The notes under the pieces: generated by a model
The model's input: the letters and a program-made list of their open reading frames with translations, nothing else
Database searches by the model: none
What the model was told of the DNA's origin: nothing
Assembly (NCBI GenBank): GCA_034437515.1
Contig: DAOTTX010000140.1
Coordinates: 1 to 64,000 of the forward strand
Source: DAOTTX01 sp034437515
GTDB lineage: Bacteria > Chloroflexota > Anaerolineae > Aggregatilineales > Phototrophicaceae
Direction of reading: 5' to 3'
Length of the DNA stretch: 64,000 nucleotides
In this document: positions 61,205 through 64,000 of the stretch, in pieces
Layout of the letters: each line of letters opens with the position of its first letter
Numbering within the stretch: the first letter of the stretch is position 1
Program-made: the position numbers and the translations under genes

Positions 61205-62329
61205 ATGCGGATCGGTTTGGTCACACCGAGATACGCCCCCGCCGTTGGTGGGGTAGAAAAACACGTTGAAATTCTGGCGCGTGGTTTCATAGAACGCGGG
61301 CTGGATGTCGAGGTGATTACAACCGATCCCAGTGGCGAACTGGCACGGGAAGAGGTGCGCAACAGCGTGCCCGTGCAGCGGTTCCCGACGGTCGCCAATG
61401 ATTCCGTTTTCTACATTTCCCCATCACTTGGGCGCTGGCTGCGCCACCATGCGGGTCGCTACGCGCTCATCCATGCCCATAATTACCACACACCGCTGGC
61501 ATTTCAGGCGGCACGCTCGGCGAAACACGCCGGCATCCCGTTCGTGGTGACGCCGCACTATCACGGCACCGGGCATTCACTGTTACGCAAGCTGATGCAC
61601 ATCCCGTATCGCTATCCCGGCGGTTGGATGTTGCGCCGTGCCGCCCAGATCATCTGTGTTTCGGCGGTCGCGCAGGGTCTCATCCGTGACCATTTTGGCC
61701 TGGAGTCGGTGGTGATTCCGAATGGGGTCGAAGCCGCGCCCATCCTGGAAGCACAACCGCACCCCCGCGAGGACGACCGCAAGGTCGTGCTGGCTGCCGG
61801 GCGCATAGAAGACTACAAACAGGTAGACCGTCTTGTCGAAGCAGCTGCACATCTGCCCGCAGCCGATTATGAAGTCGTGATCGTCGGGGATGGCCCGGTA
61901 CGCCCGGCGCTTCAGGCGCGGGTCGCCGCGCTCGGCCTGGAGGATCGCGTCCAACTGCCCGGTTACATCAGCCGGGAAGAATTGCTGGCCTGGTTCCGCA
62001 CCGCGGATGTGTTCATCAGCATGTCACGAAACGAGGCGTTCGGTCTCGCCATTCTCGAAGGCGCGGTCGGCGGGGCGGCGGTCGTCGCCAGTGACATCCC
62101 CGCGCATCGTGAGGTAGCGGCGAATTACCTCCCGGCGGATGTGGTCACACTCATCGACGTGGACGCGCCCCCGGCGGTGCTCGCGGAGCGCATCCAACAG
62201 GCACAGCGACCCAACAGCGACCCGACAACGTGGACTTTGCCGACCTGGGAAGGTACGATTGACGGTGTGATCGCGTCTTACGAGGCGGTGTTGGGTACAT
62301 CATTTACGAAACTAACCGAGGCGAGCTAA
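61205..62329 (+). CDS. Glycosyltransferase family 4 (GT-B fold)
   Basis: This is a GT4 transferase of 374 residues that moves a sugar from a nucleotide donor to a lipid or polysaccharide acceptor at the cytoplasmic membrane face. The N-terminal acceptor loop is RYAPAVGGVEKHVEILARGF. The C-terminal donor part shows VVLAAGRIEDYKQVDRLVEA, EVVIVGDGPVRPAL, VQLPGYISREELLAWFRTADVFI and the E-x7-E motif region SRNEAFGLAILEGAVGG. GCAGGGGAAAATTT precedes the ATG. Its TAA shares one base with the ATG of the next gene (TAATG), so the two are translationally coupled and probably act in one surface-glycan pathway. Confidence 0.9.
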   Translation: MRIGLVTPRYAPAVGGVEKHVEILARGFIERGLDVEVITTDPSGELAREEVRNSVPVQRFPTVANDSVFYISPSLGRWLRHHAGRYALIHAHNYHTPLAFQAARSAKHAGIPFVVTPHYHGTGHSLLRKLMHIPYRYPGGWMLRRAAQIICVSAVAQGLIRDHFGLESVVIPNGVEAAPILEAQPHPREDDRKVVLAAGRIEDYKQVDRLVEAAAHLPAADYEVVIVGDGPVRPALQARVAALGLEDRVQLPGYISREELLAWFRTADVFISMSRNEAFGLAILEGAVGGAAVVASDIPAHREVAANYLPADVVTLIDVDAPPAVLAERIQQAQRPNSDPTTWTLPTWEGTIDGVIASYEAVLGTSFTKLTEAS

Positions 62330-64000
62330 TGACGAATTCAGACATGGCACAGCCGATTTCATCACCTAGCACACATGGTCACGTCGAAGAACGGACGCGA
62401 ATAACCGTCCGCACGCGCACGTTTGATTGGGGCTGGTTCCCCGCGCTGACGGTGGTGTGTGCGTTGGGCATCCTGATGATTGTGGGGGCCTATACCGAAT
62501 CGCGCTTCAGCGAGGCGGATTGGATCCTGTCGCTGTATTGGGGTGGGGTGATGATGATGGCTGGGCCGATTATCGTGCGTCTGTTGCTGCCCAAGCCGGC
62601 ACGCGAGGAGCGGATCGCGCTGCTGCTGCTGCTTATGACCGGGTTGTTCCTCTTTAAGATGCTGCTCAGTCCGAATATGTTCTACCTGAGCGACGAGTTC
62701 ACACACTGGCGCACGACCAACGAAATCCTCGTCACCGGGGAATTATTTAACCGCAATCCTATTTTGCCGACCAGCACGTATTACCCCGGCTTGCAGAACG
62801 CGACGACGGCAATTGTCAGCATTACCGGTCTGTCGATCTTTCACGGTGCGAACCTGGGATTGTTCTTCATGCAGGTGATCCTGGTGCTTTCGATCTACCT
62901 GCTGCTGGAAAAAATCAGTGGCTCTCCGTGGATCGCCAGCATCGGCACGTTTATCTACATGACGAACCCCAACTACATCTTCTACGGGCAGCAGTTCGGT
63001 TACGAATCGCTCTCGCTGCCGGTGGCGACGTTGGTGTTGTATCTGGTCGCGTTACGGAGCCATCGCAGCAAGCGCAAGCGCCCCTGGCTGAACGCATTGA
63101 TCGTCCTGCTGATTATCAGCATCATCCCCACCCACCATATGACCTCCTACGCGCTGATCGCGTTCTTCAGCCTATGGACATTGGCGATCATTCTAGAGCG
63201 CACCGGGGCTTTACGCCTGGTCGATTCCTTTGTGCGGATGGTGGAGCGTATCCTGAAGTGGCTGGGCAACCTGCATCCACTGGTCGCCGGTCTGCTCAAC
63301 CAAATTTCTCTGCTCGATAAAACCTCCGACCAGTACGAACACGAAAAGCCCGATGACATCCCCAGTACTGGTTGGTTGACCATCCTCACCGCCGCATGGA
63401 CGATCTTCTGGTTGGTGACGATGGCGACGTTGACTATCGGTTATCTCGCGCCGGTGCTGGGCGGGGCGGTGACCGAATTGCTGGCTTTCATCAGCGGGGA
63501 GACGGGCGCGAAAGAGACGTTTAAGTCGATTGCTGGCTTTGAACCGCCGCCCTGGGAGCGTTACATCGCGTTTGGCACGGTCGGGTTGCTGGTCGCGGTG
63601 CTGCCTTTTGGTGACCTGCAAGCATGGCGACAGTACCGCCGCAACATCCCCGCGCTGACGTTGATCGCCGCGTCTCTGGCTTACCCGGTCACGCTGGCGA
63701 TGCGCCTCACCGAAAAGGGCGCGGAGACGGCGAACCGCTCGTCGGAGTTTTTGTTCGTCGCGCTGGGGTTTGTGCTGGCGGTCGCCATCGTGGAACTATG
63801 GCTTAAACGCGGCCCCAATATCATCCGTGTGGGCATGGCGACCATTTATTTGGTGGTGGTGCTGATGGGCGGCATCATCACCGGGCAGGCGTGGTGGGCA
63901 CGCTTGCCGGGGTCGTATGTGGTCGGCGGGGATACACGCTCACTGCAACCGGAAAGCATCGAGGCCGGGTTCTGGGCACCGGAAGGCATGGGCTATAACA
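62329..64000 (+). CDS. Polytopic membrane protein, GT-C-like (partial, runs off end)
   Basis: An open frame starts at the ATG in the TAATG overlap and stays open for 557 codons to the window edge. After a polar N-terminus of about 38 residues come at least ten hydrophobic helices (ALTVVCALGILMIVGAY, ALLLLLMTGLFLFKMLL, LGLFFMQVILVLSIYLLL and others). The loop YLSDEFTHWRTTNEI, with an Asp-Glu pair after the first helices, resembles the acidic catalytic loop of GT-C glycosyltransferases that use lipid-linked sugars. HHMTSYALIAFFS is another conserved-looking stretch. Coupling to the GT4 gene supports a role in polysaccharide or glycoprotein assembly. The C-terminus lies outside the window. Confidence 0.7.
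   Translation, partial: MTNSDMAQPISSPSTHGHVEERTRITVRTRTFDWGWFPALTVVCALGILMIVGAYTESRFSEADWILSLYWGGVMMMAGPIIVRLLLPKPAREERIALLLLLMTGLFLFKMLLSPNMFYLSDEFTHWRTTNEILVTGELFNRNPILPTSTYYPGLQNATTAIVSITGLSIFHGANLGLFFMQVILVLSIYLLLEKISGSPWIASIGTFIYMTNPNYIFYGQQFGYESLSLPVATLVLYLVALRSHRSKRKRPWLNALIVLLIISIIPTHHMTSYALIAFFSLWTLAIILERTGALRLVDSFVRMVERILKWLGNLHPLVAGLLNQISLLDKTSDQYEHEKPDDIPSTGWLTILTAAWTIFWLVTMATLTIGYLAPVLGGAVTELLAFISGETGAKETFKSIAGFEPPPWERYIAFGTVGLLVAVLPFGDLQAWRQYRRNIPALTLIAASLAYPVTLAMRLTEKGAETANRSSEFLFVALGFVLAVAIVELWLKRGPNIIRVGMATIYLVVVLMGGIITGQAWWARLPGSYVVGGDTRSLQPESIEAGFWAPEGMGYN

Noticed and set aside
1..64000. CRISPR arrays, tRNA or rRNA genes, transposases and phage genes
   Set aside because: Intergenic regions were read for regularly spaced repeats, cloverleaf arms and mobile-element proteins, and none were found. 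The repeats present are protein-coding or short hairpins.

Overview
The window is 64 kb of a GC-rich, gene-dense bacterial chromosome. No rRNA, tRNA, phage, insertion sequence or CRISPR array was seen. The gene mix suggests a Chloroflexota bacterium, probably Anaerolineae-like. It combines lipoproteins and TPR proteins with Thr/Pro-rich tails, DUF4037, an orphan SdhA-type flavoprotein, large PAS/GAF histidine kinases, an OtsA/OtsB pair, and huge multi-domain secreted proteins without an LPXTG anchor. This assignment is inferred from gene character; no marker gene is present.

Layout. 0-7.9 kb: housekeeping and stress genes (tandem PCu(A)C copper-binding protein, MBL hydrolase plus rhodanese, Pcm-type and class I methyltransferases, Ser/Thr dehydratase, and a membrane protein coupled to a beta-propeller). 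7.9-12.2 kb: two orphan sensor histidine kinases on the minus strand. 12.3-16.1 kb: pentapeptide and epimerase operon, a short BLUF photoreceptor, DUF1232, and DUF4037 with an intrinsic terminator in its leader. 16.3-17.6 kb: a DinB-like gene and a TIR-domain gene, a possible small defence unit. 17.6-25.7 kb: TPR scaffold, SdhA-like flavoprotein, PQQ-type sugar dehydrogenase, polytopic membrane protein and a PepSY-repeat protein. 25.7-27.8 kb: a disturbed locus. The promoter and first 19 codons of a sulfite-oxidase-like gene occur twice, and between the copies lie two AT-richer secreted-protein genes, one with a stop codon just after its signal peptide. 27.8-37.1 kb: esterase, C39 peptidase-TPR protein, convergent otsA/otsB with overlapping ends, NfeD/SPFH pair, HEAT protein, ribbon-helix-helix-like protein and crotonase.

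37.4-61 kb is the most unusual part. It is a secreted-protein island holding a right-handed beta-helix (pectate-lyase-like) protein, a lipoprotein, one gene of about 18.1 kb encoding a protein of about 6,041 residues, and a P-domain/SH3b protein. The giant protein carries two sugar-dehydrogenase-type propellers, two malectin domains, at least seven ASH/choice-of-anchor domains, four InlB-type repeats, about eight cadherin-like repeats and two unusual nested modules. Its last three domains are of the same type as the last three of the beta-helix protein, which suggests a common secretion or surface-attachment tail. The window ends in a glycosyltransferase and a polytopic membrane protein that starts at 62329 and runs off the edge. 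A plausible reading is that 37-64 kb serves the cell surface or extracellular matrix.
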